Shown here piece by piece: positions 7,472 to 15,918 of a DNA stretch of 27,152 nt (within the stretch, counting starts at the first letter, position 1; every line of letters begins with the position of its first letter). Both the position numbers and the translations under genes were made by a program. Source of the stretch: an uncultured Bacilli bacterium (GTDB lineage Bacteria > Bacillota_I > Bacilli_A > RF39 > UBA660). Where the stretch lies: NCBI GenBank assembly GCA_944350395.1, contig CALVPA010000038.1, forward strand, positions 1 through 27,152, in the 5' to 3' direction. The notes beneath the pieces are model-generated. The model searched no databases. It worked only from the letters and a program-made list of their open reading frames with translations, and was not told where the DNA came from.

Positions 7472-10400
7472 GTGAATAAATTATATAATAATAGATTTAT
7501 ATTTATTGTGAGTTTAAGTATAGTTTTTATTATGGTTTTAGCTTTTGGTTCTATAGCTTTGACTAAGAAAAATTTAACTTTGTTTGATGATGCTGGTTAT
7601 ATTATAAGTTCAAACAAAGTACTAGAATTCAATAGTGGAACTACATACAGATTAAATTTAAATGAAAAGATTGTCTTTACGACGAATGATGGTAAAATTT
7701 CAGAAGTTGACCAAAGTTCGTTTATCCACTACGTAGATGGGTCTATTGCACTTTTAAAAAATGGTGCATTTGTAGATTTAAATGGAATTAGTGAAAGCAT
7801 AGCGCCTTATTATAATATTACTAATAAATCTATTATAGAATACGACGATGGCGGTTATACGATTAAAAATGGAGATGAAAGCCTCTATTTTGAGGATATA
7901 CTCTTGAGAGTTAGTGACAATAAATACCTTATCGCAGGAAAAGACTTAAGCATCAAAGTACCTGGTGTAGATGGATTAATAGATGGCGATTATTTTGAAT
8001 TAACATTCATAGAAGATGGAATTATATTAATTGAAAATGATAAAGACTCTTATCAGGTTACAGCAGATGGAACTTTGATATATGTAAAAGACAAGACGAT
8101 AATCGATTTAGGAACTAAAAATATTTTATACGATGGTGAGAGCATGTTAAGTATGACACAAGTTACCATCGATGGAAATGAAAATATCACTATAACTCCA
8201 GAAGACAGTGAAAATGAAAGTAATGATGAAAAGGAAAGCTCAAATGGAGAATCCGGAAACGATAGTGGAAATGGCTCTCATGAATCTGGAACAGGTGAAA
8301 ATAGTGGTGATGGTAGTGGACAAGGAACCGAAGAAGTACCTCCAACCGATGATGAAGTTAGCGTTGAACTAGTTAAACTCATGGTCGATGTAAAGAGCGT
8401 TACTGCTATATGCCAAGTCAACAATCCATTAAAATTAAAAGGCGATTTGGATATAACTATAACAGATACAACCACAAACGAAGTAATAACACCTACTTTT
8501 AACATGACTTCGACAGGATATCTCAGTCTATATTCAGATGCTCTAAATAGTGACAGAACTTATATGCTAACGATAAAAGAGTCAACTGGAAGCAAAAACG
8601 ATACAGAATACTTGCAAAGAATGTTTACCACTGACACTTTTGGTGTTAGTCTAAACAAGATAATGATAAGCGATAATGAACTTATTTATGAAATGGTCTT
8701 TGCAGAAGGAAGCAGTGTAGAGGAAGCTACAGTAGAACTCTACGATAAAGATAACAATTTAGTTGAAAACAGTTCGAAAACGGTAACGCCATCAAATAAT
8801 ACGATAGATTACATTAATTTAGACAGCAATAGTACTTATACGATTAGAGTAAAATCTTTTAAAATAGGTAATGTAAATTATGCTAGTTCTAATGGATACC
8901 TATCTAAAACAGTTAAAACACTTAAACAAAAACCAGAAGTAAAATTCGTAAAAGTCAGCAGCAACGATGACGGATCAGTTTTCAACTTAAGTGTTGATGG
9001 AATAAACGATCCTGATTCAAGTATTACTAAATATACATTCTTAATTTATAAAGATACAGATTTAGATAATACTGTATATGAGACTACTATAACTTCTCCA
9101 AATTTAAACTTGAGTATCGGTGAAAATGGAATAGAAGCGAACACTAACTACAGATTTAGAGCGATAGTAGAATATAACGATAATGAAAAGGTTAGAGAAA
9201 TAGAAACAGGTTATAGTTCTAAATTCATCAGTACTGGTGCAACCGTATCGTTCGTTCTAGATCAGGAGAATACAACTTTTAATACGATTACAGGTTCTAT
9301 TACTCTTCAAGACCCTGATTGTACTATACCTATGGAAGGAAGAGAATACTGCGATGGACCTAACTCGTTTAGTGTATCATACTACGTAAACGGTATAAGA
9401 AGATTTAAGAGTGTCACTTTTGAACCTACTGAAAATGAAAACGAATTCAAAGTGAGCAATTTCTCTATAGATGGTCTAAGCGCAAATACTCTTTACACTA
9501 TGGAACTGATTGGTGATATCGTTGAAGACGGAGCCCTATCTTCTCAAGTCATAATAGGTAATCCGTTTAGTGCAACTACTGCCGACATACCAAGTTTAAA
9601 GATAGTAAAGAAAACCGATAATTTGAGTACTGAGGAGTACCCAATAAATGTAACTCTATCTTTAGAATCGAATAGCAGTAGCAACAAGTTTATAGATCAA
9701 GTTAAAACTATGAAAGTAACTCTATATGCTCTAGATAAATCTAAAAATAAAGTACAGATTGGTAATGTAGTCAATTTGACTAATGAGGAAATTAAGAATT
9801 TACTATATAACAAAGATTTTCAAATGACTAATAAATTTTTTGGAATCGAAAATATCGAAGATTTATTGAATAAAATTACTGATGATACTGGCTGGGCATA
9901 CGTAAACTATATGATAGAATTTACGGATGCGTACGATGTACCAATCGCTGAAGTAACCGAAGAGAGCAATAAAATCGACATCGAAAATAACGAAGTAGAG
10001 ACACTTATCACTAAGTCATTTCTACTTGAGTATTATGCGAAACAAAAGGAAAGTACTACAGCCACTGTAAAACCTGTTTTAAATAGAGAATTAGATGAAG
10101 ATGAGAGAGTTGAAGGCTTAGATGGGTCTACCGTAGCAGCATATAAGATAGACGCTACCATTTATGTCGAAGATATTTTGAGACAGTATTATGGTGTAAG
10201 TGGAGCTGATAACATAATAAATTGGGACTATGTCTTCTACATATTCGATAAAGATAGCAACTTAATCTATACTAGCGAAAAGAAAAAGACTACTACTCAT
10301 ATGTTCTTCTTAGATGATGAAAATATAGAAAACTTCAGTAGAGGTAATGAATACTATTTTGGTTTCCAAATAGTAATGAGCGACGGATTATTCCCATCAG

Positions 10401-12778
10401 AACCTGTAATTGCCGTATCTGAAGATGGTGGAGAAAGCATCTTTAATCCTGTTAAAGAAAATCCTTATATAGCAATGGCTACGTGGGAAAGCACTGCTAA
10501 TACTCTCACTTATATGTATAAAGTTACAAAAGACGTAGATGACGCCTTATATGGTAATAACATTTACATTTACGATTCACAAAATAATCTTATTGATACG
10601 GAAGAGATTAGTAAGAGCGACGAATATCAGTTCGTAACGTTTAAAAATTTAACTGCTGGAAATGTATATACGATAAAATATAACAAAGTCAACACGGCTT
10701 TAGAAGAAGGCTATTCTTTAGTTTCTAAAGGGACATTCTTATTCGACGGTTACCACGAACTTACTAGTTCTTATACATTAAAATACAGCGATTCAGGTAA
10801 TCAGCTCGGCATTATAATCAATGACAATTCTCTTTTATCTAGAAGTGACGCTTTTGATATCAGTATAAAGAGTAGCAATAACAGTAAAAACTTTGTCTAT
10901 ACCAGAAGAAATTTAGTGGATTGTAATAATGCAGGAGTAGACAATTGTATCTTAATAGATTATAAAAACATGGAAGAATTTCAAGGTACTAATGCAAATG
11001 TTGGTGTGACTGCTTATTATGAAAATGGATTAATCGGATTAAACCAAACTGGAAAATACTTTGTATTTAAAGATGGCTCAAATTCCAACTATCTAGTAGT
11101 AAGCGATACCGGCAGTGTAAAATCTAATCAGACGTATCCGGATGGAATATATACTTTTGAATATTCAGATTCTAATATATCGATCAAAAATAATATAAGC
11201 GGTTATGCATTTAAAGACGATTTGCCAAGTGCAAACTTTAAATTAAACATAACTACAGGTGGCGTAGAATATTCAAATTACGGCACATACAATCCGAAAG
11301 TCGTAGAGGAGACAGTTTTGACTACTAGCGATGATCATTTCTTCTTTACGAGCATCATACCAATGGTAAAGTCTACAACTACTAGCAATATAAATACTGT
11401 AAATTTAGATTTAGACATAAGCAGTTTAACTGAGACGATAGTTACTAATGAATTCAAAAGTGGAGACTATAAGATTTATGTCGACTTATATGAGGATGAT
11501 ACTTATAGTAGTCCAGTAACTTTAAGTAGCGAATTAGATTTAGATGCTTTGGATGCAACATTAAAGTATACATTTACTAATTTAAAACCAGATCACACTT
11601 ATTACTACAAAGTTTATGCTTACATACTAAATAGCAGTGGTGAATACGTAAAGACAGAACTATACGACTATAGAGCTGATGGCGTTTTTGAAATCAAGAC
11701 GAAGACAGTAGATACTTATGGTGCAGAAGAAATACTTTCAGATATAGATGCTTCATACAGTAGTGAGTTCAATCAAGATACTTATATGAAACGTAAAATT
11801 GAAATTACTACAAAGTTGCTAAATACAGATAACTTTAAACTTCTATTTACAGTCACATCTAGCGATGGCACAAAAGTATTCGAAGATAAGACGGTAGAAG
11901 ATATAACTGAGACATTGGTAAGTGAATACGATGTCAGCGATGACAAATTCTTATACGGTGATAATGGATACAACCTTATCGTTACTGCAATTACATTAGA
12001 TGACAACGCTTATACTCTAGAATTATATAACGATAAATTCATTCCACATCTAAAGGATAATGAAGAAATTACTGAATTAAGAAATCCAACGTTTAGTATA
12101 ACGAATAGAAACGCATACATTCCTAGTGGAGAAAGTAAATATGCGATAAGTTTCAATGTTGCCGTAAGCGATTTAGATTATGTAATACAAAATGCAGATT
12201 ATTATGTAAAAGTTACAGACGACTTCGGAAAATCTTATAAACCTGAAGGACATCAAATAGACGAGGATGGATATGTACATCTAAATTTACTAGATGAAAT
12301 TAATACTAACTTAGTATATAAGAACCTCGATCCAAATTCATATTATTCGATAACAGTAAAAGCTACGACGTATAGGAATAATGCTTCGCTAGAACAGAAA
12401 TTGTCGGATGCTATGGGTTACGACTATATAACTACTGGAAGTGAATATAACTTGAGTTTAGGTACAGGTACACTTTCAGTTGGAGAAAATAACACATTGA
12501 CAATCGATTATACTGGTGCTAACAATCTTAAAAATATTACTAAGGTAATCGCAACTGTCCGCAAAGAAAATGCTCTTATAGGAACTTATGAATATACGGG
12601 AGATGCTTTGAAATTTTCAAATGTAGATGGTAAGTGGAAATTAGACATGCACCTCGATGGAGCGTCATCTTTAACTAATGAAGATGCAATAAGGGTTGTA
12701 GTAAGATACTATGCGAATAACTTGAGTGGACAAGAAGGATTAGTGGATACAGTCACTTATGCAAATTACTCTGAATAG
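7472..12778 (+). CDS. giant membrane-anchored surface protein with Fn3-like repeats
   Basis: A 1768-residue protein. An N-terminal hydrophobic segment (about 9-31, preceded by basic residues) is a signal anchor or signal peptide. Then comes a beta-rich domain (about 32-243), a low-complexity Glu/Ser/Gly/Asn linker (about 244-295), and roughly 1470 residues of beta-rich modules. The Fn3 tyrosine-corner pattern L-x-x-x-T/S-x-Y recurs at least seven times, for example near residues 357, 448, 553, 668, 1060, 1371 and 1619. There is no LPxTG sorting signal and no C-terminal membrane segment, so attachment is by the N-terminus. I start it at GTG 7472, seven bases after AGGTG; TTG 7469 is the alternative. 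It heads a three-gene operon just upstream of the T4SS. A role as adhesin or reach-out spike is inferred. Confidence 0.8.
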   Translation: MNKLYNNRFIFIVSLSIVFIMVLAFGSIALTKKNLTLFDDAGYIISSNKVLEFNSGTTYRLNLNEKIVFTTNDGKISEVDQSSFIHYVDGSIALLKNGAFVDLNGISESIAPYYNITNKSIIEYDDGGYTIKNGDESLYFEDILLRVSDNKYLIAGKDLSIKVPGVDGLIDGDYFELTFIEDGIILIENDKDSYQVTADGTLIYVKDKTIIDLGTKNILYDGESMLSMTQVTIDGNENITITPEDSENESNDEKESSNGESGNDSGNGSHESGTGENSGDGSGQGTEEVPPTDDEVSVELVKLMVDVKSVTAICQVNNPLKLKGDLDITITDTTTNEVITPTFNMTSTGYLSLYSDALNSDRTYMLTIKESTGSKNDTEYLQRMFTTDTFGVSLNKIMISDNELIYEMVFAEGSSVEEATVELYDKDNNLVENSSKTVTPSNNTIDYINLDSNSTYTIRVKSFKIGNVNYASSNGYLSKTVKTLKQKPEVKFVKVSSNDDGSVFNLSVDGINDPDSSITKYTFLIYKDTDLDNTVYETTITSPNLNLSIGENGIEANTNYRFRAIVEYNDNEKVREIETGYSSKFISTGATVSFVLDQENTTFNTITGSITLQDPDCTIPMEGREYCDGPNSFSVSYYVNGIRRFKSVTFEPTENENEFKVSNFSIDGLSANTLYTMELIGDIVEDGALSSQVIIGNPFSATTADIPSLKIVKKTDNLSTEEYPINVTLSLESNSSSNKFIDQVKTMKVTLYALDKSKNKVQIGNVVNLTNEEIKNLLYNKDFQMTNKFFGIENIEDLLNKITDDTGWAYVNYMIEFTDAYDVPIAEVTEESNKIDIENNEVETLITKSFLLEYYAKQKESTTATVKPVLNRELDEDERVEGLDGSTVAAYKIDATIYVEDILRQYYGVSGADNIINWDYVFYIFDKDSNLIYTSEKKKTTTHMFFLDDENIENFSRGNEYYFGFQIVMSDGLFPSEPVIAVSEDGGESIFNPVKENPYIAMATWESTANTLTYMYKVTKDVDDALYGNNIYIYDSQNNLIDTEEISKSDEYQFVTFKNLTAGNVYTIKYNKVNTALEEGYSLVSKGTFLFDGYHELTSSYTLKYSDSGNQLGIIINDNSLLSRSDAFDISIKSSNNSKNFVYTRRNLVDCNNAGVDNCILIDYKNMEEFQGTNANVGVTAYYENGLIGLNQTGKYFVFKDGSNSNYLVVSDTGSVKSNQTYPDGIYTFEYSDSNISIKNNISGYAFKDDLPSANFKLNITTGGVEYSNYGTYNPKVVEETVLTTSDDHFFFTSIIPMVKSTTTSNINTVNLDLDISSLTETIVTNEFKSGDYKIYVDLYEDDTYSSPVTLSSELDLDALDATLKYTFTNLKPDHTYYYKVYAYILNSSGEYVKTELYDYRADGVFEIKTKTVDTYGAEEILSDIDASYSSEFNQDTYMKRKIEITTKLLNTDNFKLLFTVTSSDGTKVFEDKTVEDITETLVSEYDVSDDKFLYGDNGYNLIVTAITLDDNAYTLELYNDKFIPHLKDNEEITELRNPTFSITNRNAYIPSGESKYAISFNVAVSDLDYVIQNADYYVKVTDDFGKSYKPEGHQIDEDGYVHLNLLDEINTNLVYKNLDPNSYYSITVKATTYRNNASLEQKLSDAMGYDYITTGSEYNLSLGTGTLSVGENNTLTIDYTGANNLKNITKVIATVRKENALIGTYEYTGDALKFSNVDGKWKLDMHLDGASSLTNEDAIRVVVRYYANNLSGQEGLVDTVTYANYSE
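8203..8355 (+). repeat. low-complexity linker-coding stretch
   Basis: Encodes about 50 residues almost entirely of Glu, Ser, Gly, Asn and Asp, separating the membrane-proximal domain from the Fn3-like region of the giant protein. It is probably a flexible wall-spanning spacer and is similar in composition to the linker at 13456-13592. Confidence 0.75.
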
Positions 12779-12792
12779 AAAGGGATATGGAT

Positions 12793-14199
12793 ATGAGAAA
12801 GTATGATTCAAAGAACAAGAGAAACATCGGTATCGTATTAGTTATATGTTTGCTCATACTGATTGTATTTGCCCTTTTTATAAAGAGGGTAAGCGATTTA
12901 GACAAAAAAGAGTATATAATCGATGTGAACTCAGTCTTGTACGATAGAGACAAAAACAAAATAATACTCGATGGAACTGGAACACTCAAAGTAAAGTGGA
13001 GCGGAGCATATTATTTAAAATATCAAGAAGAAGAGATTCCACTTACAAAACAGGTCGTAGTCTATAATCAAGCGAGCAAAATAATAAGTCTTTATGGAAC
13101 GATTTATAAGATAAACGAAGATGAATCTGTAGATACTTTAAAAGATGAGACTATAGTAGAAGATACAGTAGTACCTAAATTTTATAAACTTGCTGATAGA
13201 AAGTACTTACTCATTGCGAGCGATATAAAAAATGAAAAAGGAACTTTTACTGCTAACGACTATTTGATTGTAGAACTTGACAAATTGGGTAATGCGACAC
13301 TCACGAATAATAAAATAAATATGAAAACTTTGACAGAGACCAAACTAATTACAAGTGCTTATTCGTTCGATATCGCTAATGAGATACTAACATTTGGAGA
13401 TAGAGAAATCGATCTTAAAAAGATAATTGGAAGTACAAATGAATATGTTGCTAATAAAGAAAGCAATACTGGTAATGATGGAGAATCTGCAACTGGTGAA
13501 AGTACAGGCGATGCTTCTTCAAACGGTGGAACAGGTGATAACGGTAACGAGAATCAAGGTGGAGATGCTAGTAGCGAAGAAGGTTCTGGTGGAGTAAGTT
13601 CTATTACAGATAACAGGGTATATCAAGATAAAAATTTCAGTATAATTAGAAATACGGTTGGAACTAATTATTTATCGATAGACTATTCGATATACGATCC
13701 TAAGAGCGAATATAAAAACATATTCTTGGAGATTGAAAATGATGTCACTAAAGAAGTTGAAACTTACTATTTAGCTAGAAATGGTAGCAATTTAAAAATA
13801 AGTGGATTACTACCTAATACTAAATACAATTTAGTATATAAGTATTCATATCTAGATAAAGATTTAAACGTCTTATATGATTCATTCGATACAAATTATA
13901 GTATCAGTACAATTCTTCCAGAAACTACTATAGCAGTTACTAAACTTACAAATACAACCTTGTCGTATACGCTTTCTGAAAGCGATGCTCTTATGTATTC
14001 TGCAGTAGTAGAATTATATGTGGACGATAACTATATAACTTCGTACACATTTAATAGCGATAGTGCTACTTCGAGCTATTACGGTACATTTGATATAAGT
14101 AGTATCGAAAATATTGGATACATCACACTTAAGTGTACGAGTATCACTTATGCTTCGGGAAAAGTTGATACAGACTTCGTAACGAGGGTAAAGTATTGA
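12793..14199 (+). CDS. membrane-anchored beta-rich protein with one or two Fn3-like modules
   Basis: A 468-residue smaller relative of the giant protein with the same order of parts: N-terminal anchor (about 11-31), beta-rich membrane-proximal domain (about 35-222, containing FYKLADRKYLLIAS, which resembles LLRVSDNKYLIAG in the giant), a Gly/Ser/Asn/Glu linker (about 223-267), and an Fn3-like tail with the tyrosine-corner motif LLPNTKYNLVY. There is no LPxTG. ATG 12787 is only two bases from the AAAGGG ribosome-binding site, whereas ATG 12793 is eight bases away, so I prefer 12793. It follows the giant gene almost without a gap and is followed ten bases later by the third member. No known family is recognised outside the Fn3-like part, and no enzyme motif is seen. 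Confidence 0.75.
   Translation: MRKYDSKNKRNIGIVLVICLLILIVFALFIKRVSDLDKKEYIIDVNSVLYDRDKNKIILDGTGTLKVKWSGAYYLKYQEEEIPLTKQVVVYNQASKIISLYGTIYKINEDESVDTLKDETIVEDTVVPKFYKLADRKYLLIASDIKNEKGTFTANDYLIVELDKLGNATLTNNKINMKTLTETKLITSAYSFDIANEILTFGDREIDLKKIIGSTNEYVANKESNTGNDGESATGESTGDASSNGGTGDNGNENQGGDASSEEGSGGVSSITDNRVYQDKNFSIIRNTVGTNYLSIDYSIYDPKSEYKNIFLEIENDVTKEVETYYLARNGSNLKISGLLPNTKYNLVYKYSYLDKDLNVLYDSFDTNYSISTILPETTIAVTKLTNTTLSYTLSESDALMYSAVVELYVDDNYITSYTFNSDSATSSYYGTFDISSIENIGYITLKCTSITYASGKVDTDFVTRVKY
13456..13592 (+). repeat. low-complexity linker-coding stretch
   Basis: Encodes about 45 residues of Gly, Ser, Asn, Thr, Glu and Asp between the membrane-proximal domain and the Fn3-like tail. It is the counterpart of the linker in the upstream giant gene. 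Confidence 0.65.
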
Positions 14200-14209
14200 G
14201 GTTGGTAAA

Positions 14210-14935
14210 ATGAAAAAAATAATAGAAAAAATAAAAAGACTAATGAATGATCATCCAAGAATATTTGTAATTATATTGCTACTTATATTATTAATAGTTA
14301 TCTTTATAATTTATCGAATCGCTGATAAATATTTAAACTATAGTACAGTGGAAAGGGCAGAGATGTATACTTATGTCGGTACACAAAAATTAGAGTTTGA
14401 TGCCGATATGACGATCAGCAGAAAGGGACTTATAAGCGATATTAAACCAGAAATAAATATAAATTTTGATTCTGCACCTATTTATACTAATGATAAAATA
14501 ATATTTACTGATGATGAAATAATCATATTTCCACAAGAAAATTATTTAGAATATAGACTTCAACCATTCACATATATAAATGAAGGAAAACTAATAACTA
14601 AAGATTTCGATGAGAATATTGAGCACTATTTTATATACGATGGATTAGATACTTACTTTTTCTCAGATGAAGGAGAAATAATAGTTGGAGAATCTAAGAT
14701 AAAATTATCTAAATATTCTTATCTAGTGTGTTCCTCAAACAGAATAGATTATTACGATACAACAACAAATAATATAGGATCTATTGAAGCAACTAGTGGA
14801 GCAGAATATAAAACAGACTATTACAGCGTAAATATTAGTGAAGATACTGTGGGTGAATCTGGCAATATATTGCCAAATAGTGTTAAGTATATAAAATTTA
14901 TTTCTGAATACTCTAATTTACAGAAAAAAGACTAA
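14210..14935 (+). CDS. membrane-anchored beta-rich protein, short form without Fn3 tail
   Basis: A 241-residue protein with a basic N-terminus, one long hydrophobic segment (about 18-37) and a beta-rich extracytoplasmic region (about 45-241). It has the layout of the first 230 residues of the two upstream proteins, including a region (GEIIVGESKIKLSKYSYLV) that resembles their SDNKYLI and ADRKYLL segments, but it stops before any linker or Fn3 module. The similarity is weak and judged by eye. GAGGTTGG precedes ATG 14210, and the gene lies ten bases after the second member, so the three are co-transcribed. No terminator is visible after it. The next gene's promoter starts six bases after its stop. 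Confidence 0.65.
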   Translation: MKKIIEKIKRLMNDHPRIFVIILLLILLIVIFIIYRIADKYLNYSTVERAEMYTYVGTQKLEFDADMTISRKGLISDIKPEININFDSAPIYTNDKIIFTDDEIIIFPQENYLEYRLQPFTYINEGKLITKDFDENIEHYFIYDGLDTYFFSDEGEIIVGESKIKLSKYSYLVCSSNRIDYYDTTTNNIGSIEATSGAEYKTDYYSVNISEDTVGESGNILPNSVKYIKFISEYSNLQKKD

Positions 14936-14940
14936 TTTAT

Positions 14941-14969
14941 TTGACAAAATACAATATCTAAGATAGAAT
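14941..14969 (+). promoter_or_regulatory. consensus promoter of the first pilin-like gene
   Basis: A perfect TTGACA (14941-14946), a 17-base spacer and TAGAAT (14964-14969). Transcription would start near 14976. The -10 element lies inside a perfect inverted repeat. Confidence 0.85.
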
Positions 14970-14979
14970 TATCTTAGAT
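14956..14979 (+). promoter_or_regulatory. perfect palindrome covering the -10 element (operator candidate)
   Basis: ATCTAAGATA (14956-14965) and TATCTTAGAT (14970-14979) are perfect ten-base inverted arms around GAAT. The element spans the -10 and the predicted start point and lacks a T-run. It therefore looks more like a repressor operator than a terminator. No regulator gene is present in the window. Confidence 0.6.
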
Positions 14980-15003
14980 TAAGAAGAAAGAGAGATGTTT
15001 TAG

Positions 15004-15381
15004 ATGAGCAGTTTATTATTATTAGGTGCTGGTGCTGGTACATTCTGTGCAAACACACATGAAATATTAGGATTTGTAGGTTGGGCTTTAACGATTTTTA
15101 AAATTGTTATACCTCTAGTCATAATTGCGCTTGGCCTCGTAGATTTAGGTAAAGCAGCAGTTTCTAGTAAGCCTGAAGAAATCAAGAAGAGTGCAACTTC
15201 TCTAGCTTGGAGAATTGCTGGTGGTATATTAATTTTCTTTATTCCAACTATAGTAATGTTAGTGTTTGGATTTGTTAGTGGTTTCTCTAATACACAAAGT
15301 CAAGTTGATTGGGATATTTGCTACAAGTGTATAACAGCCCCATGGGATAGCACTTGCAAAGATGCAAAATCAGATATCTAA
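15004..15381 (+). CDS. VirB2/TrbC-like pilin-type membrane protein A
   Basis: A 125-residue protein with the VirB2/TrbC layout: a short N-terminus with C15, helix 1 (about 22-46), a basic cytoplasmic loop (SSKPEEIKKS, 54-63), helix 2 (about 70-92), and a C-terminal tail with C106, C109 and C118. The positive loop implies both ends face outside. The tail follows C-x2-C-x3-P-x4-C, shared with the genes at 15452 and 17113. The conserved core TIFKIVIPLVIIALG, DLGKA and FFIPTIVMLVFGF is almost repeated in the next gene. The gene is probably a monocistronic, strongly expressed unit with a consensus promoter and a downstream hairpin. The ribosome-binding site is a poor purine run (AGAAAGAGAG). No leader peptide is evident. 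Assignment as the structural subunit is inferred from layout and T4SS context. Confidence 0.68.
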   Translation: MSSLLLLGAGAGTFCANTHEILGFVGWALTIFKIVIPLVIIALGLVDLGKAAVSSKPEEIKKSATSLAWRIAGGILIFFIPTIVMLVFGFVSGFSNTQSQVDWDICYKCITAPWDSTCKDAKSDI

Positions 15382-15392
15382 ATTTATTGCAT

Positions 15393-15421
15393 TTGACAAA
15401 TAATCTAAAAAAAAGTATACT
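15393..15421 (+). promoter_or_regulatory. promoter of the second pilin-like gene, embedded in a terminator hairpin
   Basis: TTGACA (15393-15398), a 17-base spacer, then TATACT (15416-15421). The -10 lies in the upstream arm and loop of the hairpin at 15408-15438, so transcription would start in its downstream arm. RNA from this promoter cannot form the hairpin. Confidence 0.75.
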
Positions 15422-15438
15422 TTATGTATACTTTTTTT
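15408..15438 (+). terminator. intrinsic terminator after pilin-like gene A
   Basis: AAAAAAAGTATAC (15408-15420) pairs with GTATACTTTTTTT (15426-15438) over 13 perfect pairs around TTTAT. The T-run is the 3' arm. It begins 26 bases after the stop of gene A and ends just before the ribosome-binding site of gene B. Confidence 0.75.
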
Positions 15439-15451
15439 AAAGGGGGAAAAT

Positions 15452-15826
15452 ATGAATACAAATACATTTTGTCAAAATTTGTCTCCAATGCTTCAATTAA
15501 TCGGTCAAGGACTTACTATATTTAAACTATTTCTTCCTTTAATTCTCATAGCTTTAGGAATCATAGATATTGGCCGTGCTGTAGTTTCTAGTAAATCTGA
15601 AGATGTTAAAAAAAATATGAAAAATTTTGTAAAAAAGATTGTTGCTTGTGTAATAGTATTTTTTATACCTACAATTTGTATGGTTGTTTTCGGTTTTGTA
15701 GGAGACTTTAATCATATTAAAAATGATAGTGGTATCGATTTCGATGTATGCTATGATTGTATGTTCAATCCAGCAAATGAAAATTGTAAGTCAGCAGTTG
15801 AAATTGCTACTAGTGAAATGGAATAG
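15452..15826 (+). CDS. VirB2/TrbC-like pilin-type membrane protein B
   Basis: A 124-residue close paralogue of the preceding protein: C7, helix 1 (about 13-38, with TIFKLFLPLILIALG), DIGRA, loop SSKSEDVKKN, helix 2 (about 60-84, with FFIPTICMVVFGFVG), and a tail with C100, C103 and C112 in the same C-x2-C-x3-P-x4-C spacing. Two extra cysteines (C66 and C76) lie in helix 2. AAAGGGGG is an excellent ribosome-binding site six bases before ATG 15452. The gene has its own promoter and terminator, which suggests that its level is set independently of gene A. Tandem duplication followed by divergence is the simple explanation. The proteins may be two subunits of one structure, or a structural subunit and its cap. 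Confidence 0.68.
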   Translation: MNTNTFCQNLSPMLQLIGQGLTIFKLFLPLILIALGIIDIGRAVVSSKSEDVKKNMKNFVKKIVACVIVFFIPTICMVVFGFVGDFNHIKNDSGIDFDVCYDCMFNPANENCKSAVEIATSEME

Positions 15827-15842
15827 GTTATTCCATTTTTTT
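15816..15842 (+). terminator. intrinsic terminator overlapping the end of pilin-like gene B
   Basis: AAATGGAATA (15816-15825) pairs with TATTCCATTT (15829-15838) around GGT, with four more T. The upstream arm is formed by the last codons and most of the TAG stop. Confidence 0.85.
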
Positions 15843-15868
15843 AATAAATATTTATATAAGATTTTTTA

Positions 15869-15897
15869 TTGTGTTTAGCGTCTTAAAATGGTATACT
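15869..15897 (+). promoter_or_regulatory. extended -10 promoter of the third pilin-like gene
   Basis: TTGTGT (15869-15874), a 17-base spacer, and TATACT (15892-15897) preceded by TGG, giving an extended -10. Shares the block GTATACTTTAT with the previous gene's promoter. Likely drives the long operon that continues through the T4SS genes. Confidence 0.7.
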
Positions 15898-15918
15898 TTA
15901 TATAGAACGGTGAGTTAA

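Noticed and set aside
8203..8355. Tandem DNA repeat or CRISPR-like array in the giant gene
   Set aside because: The pattern is loose amino-acid low complexity without fixed-length repeats or spacers.
7472..12778. Sortase-anchored wall protein
   Set aside because: No LPxTG-like motif, hydrophobic segment or basic tail is present at the C-terminus.
14995..15003. Two-codon upstream frame (ATG TTT TAG) abutting the start of pilin-like gene A
   Set aside because: So short a frame is expected by chance in A/T-rich DNA, and there is no ribosome-binding site at proper distance.
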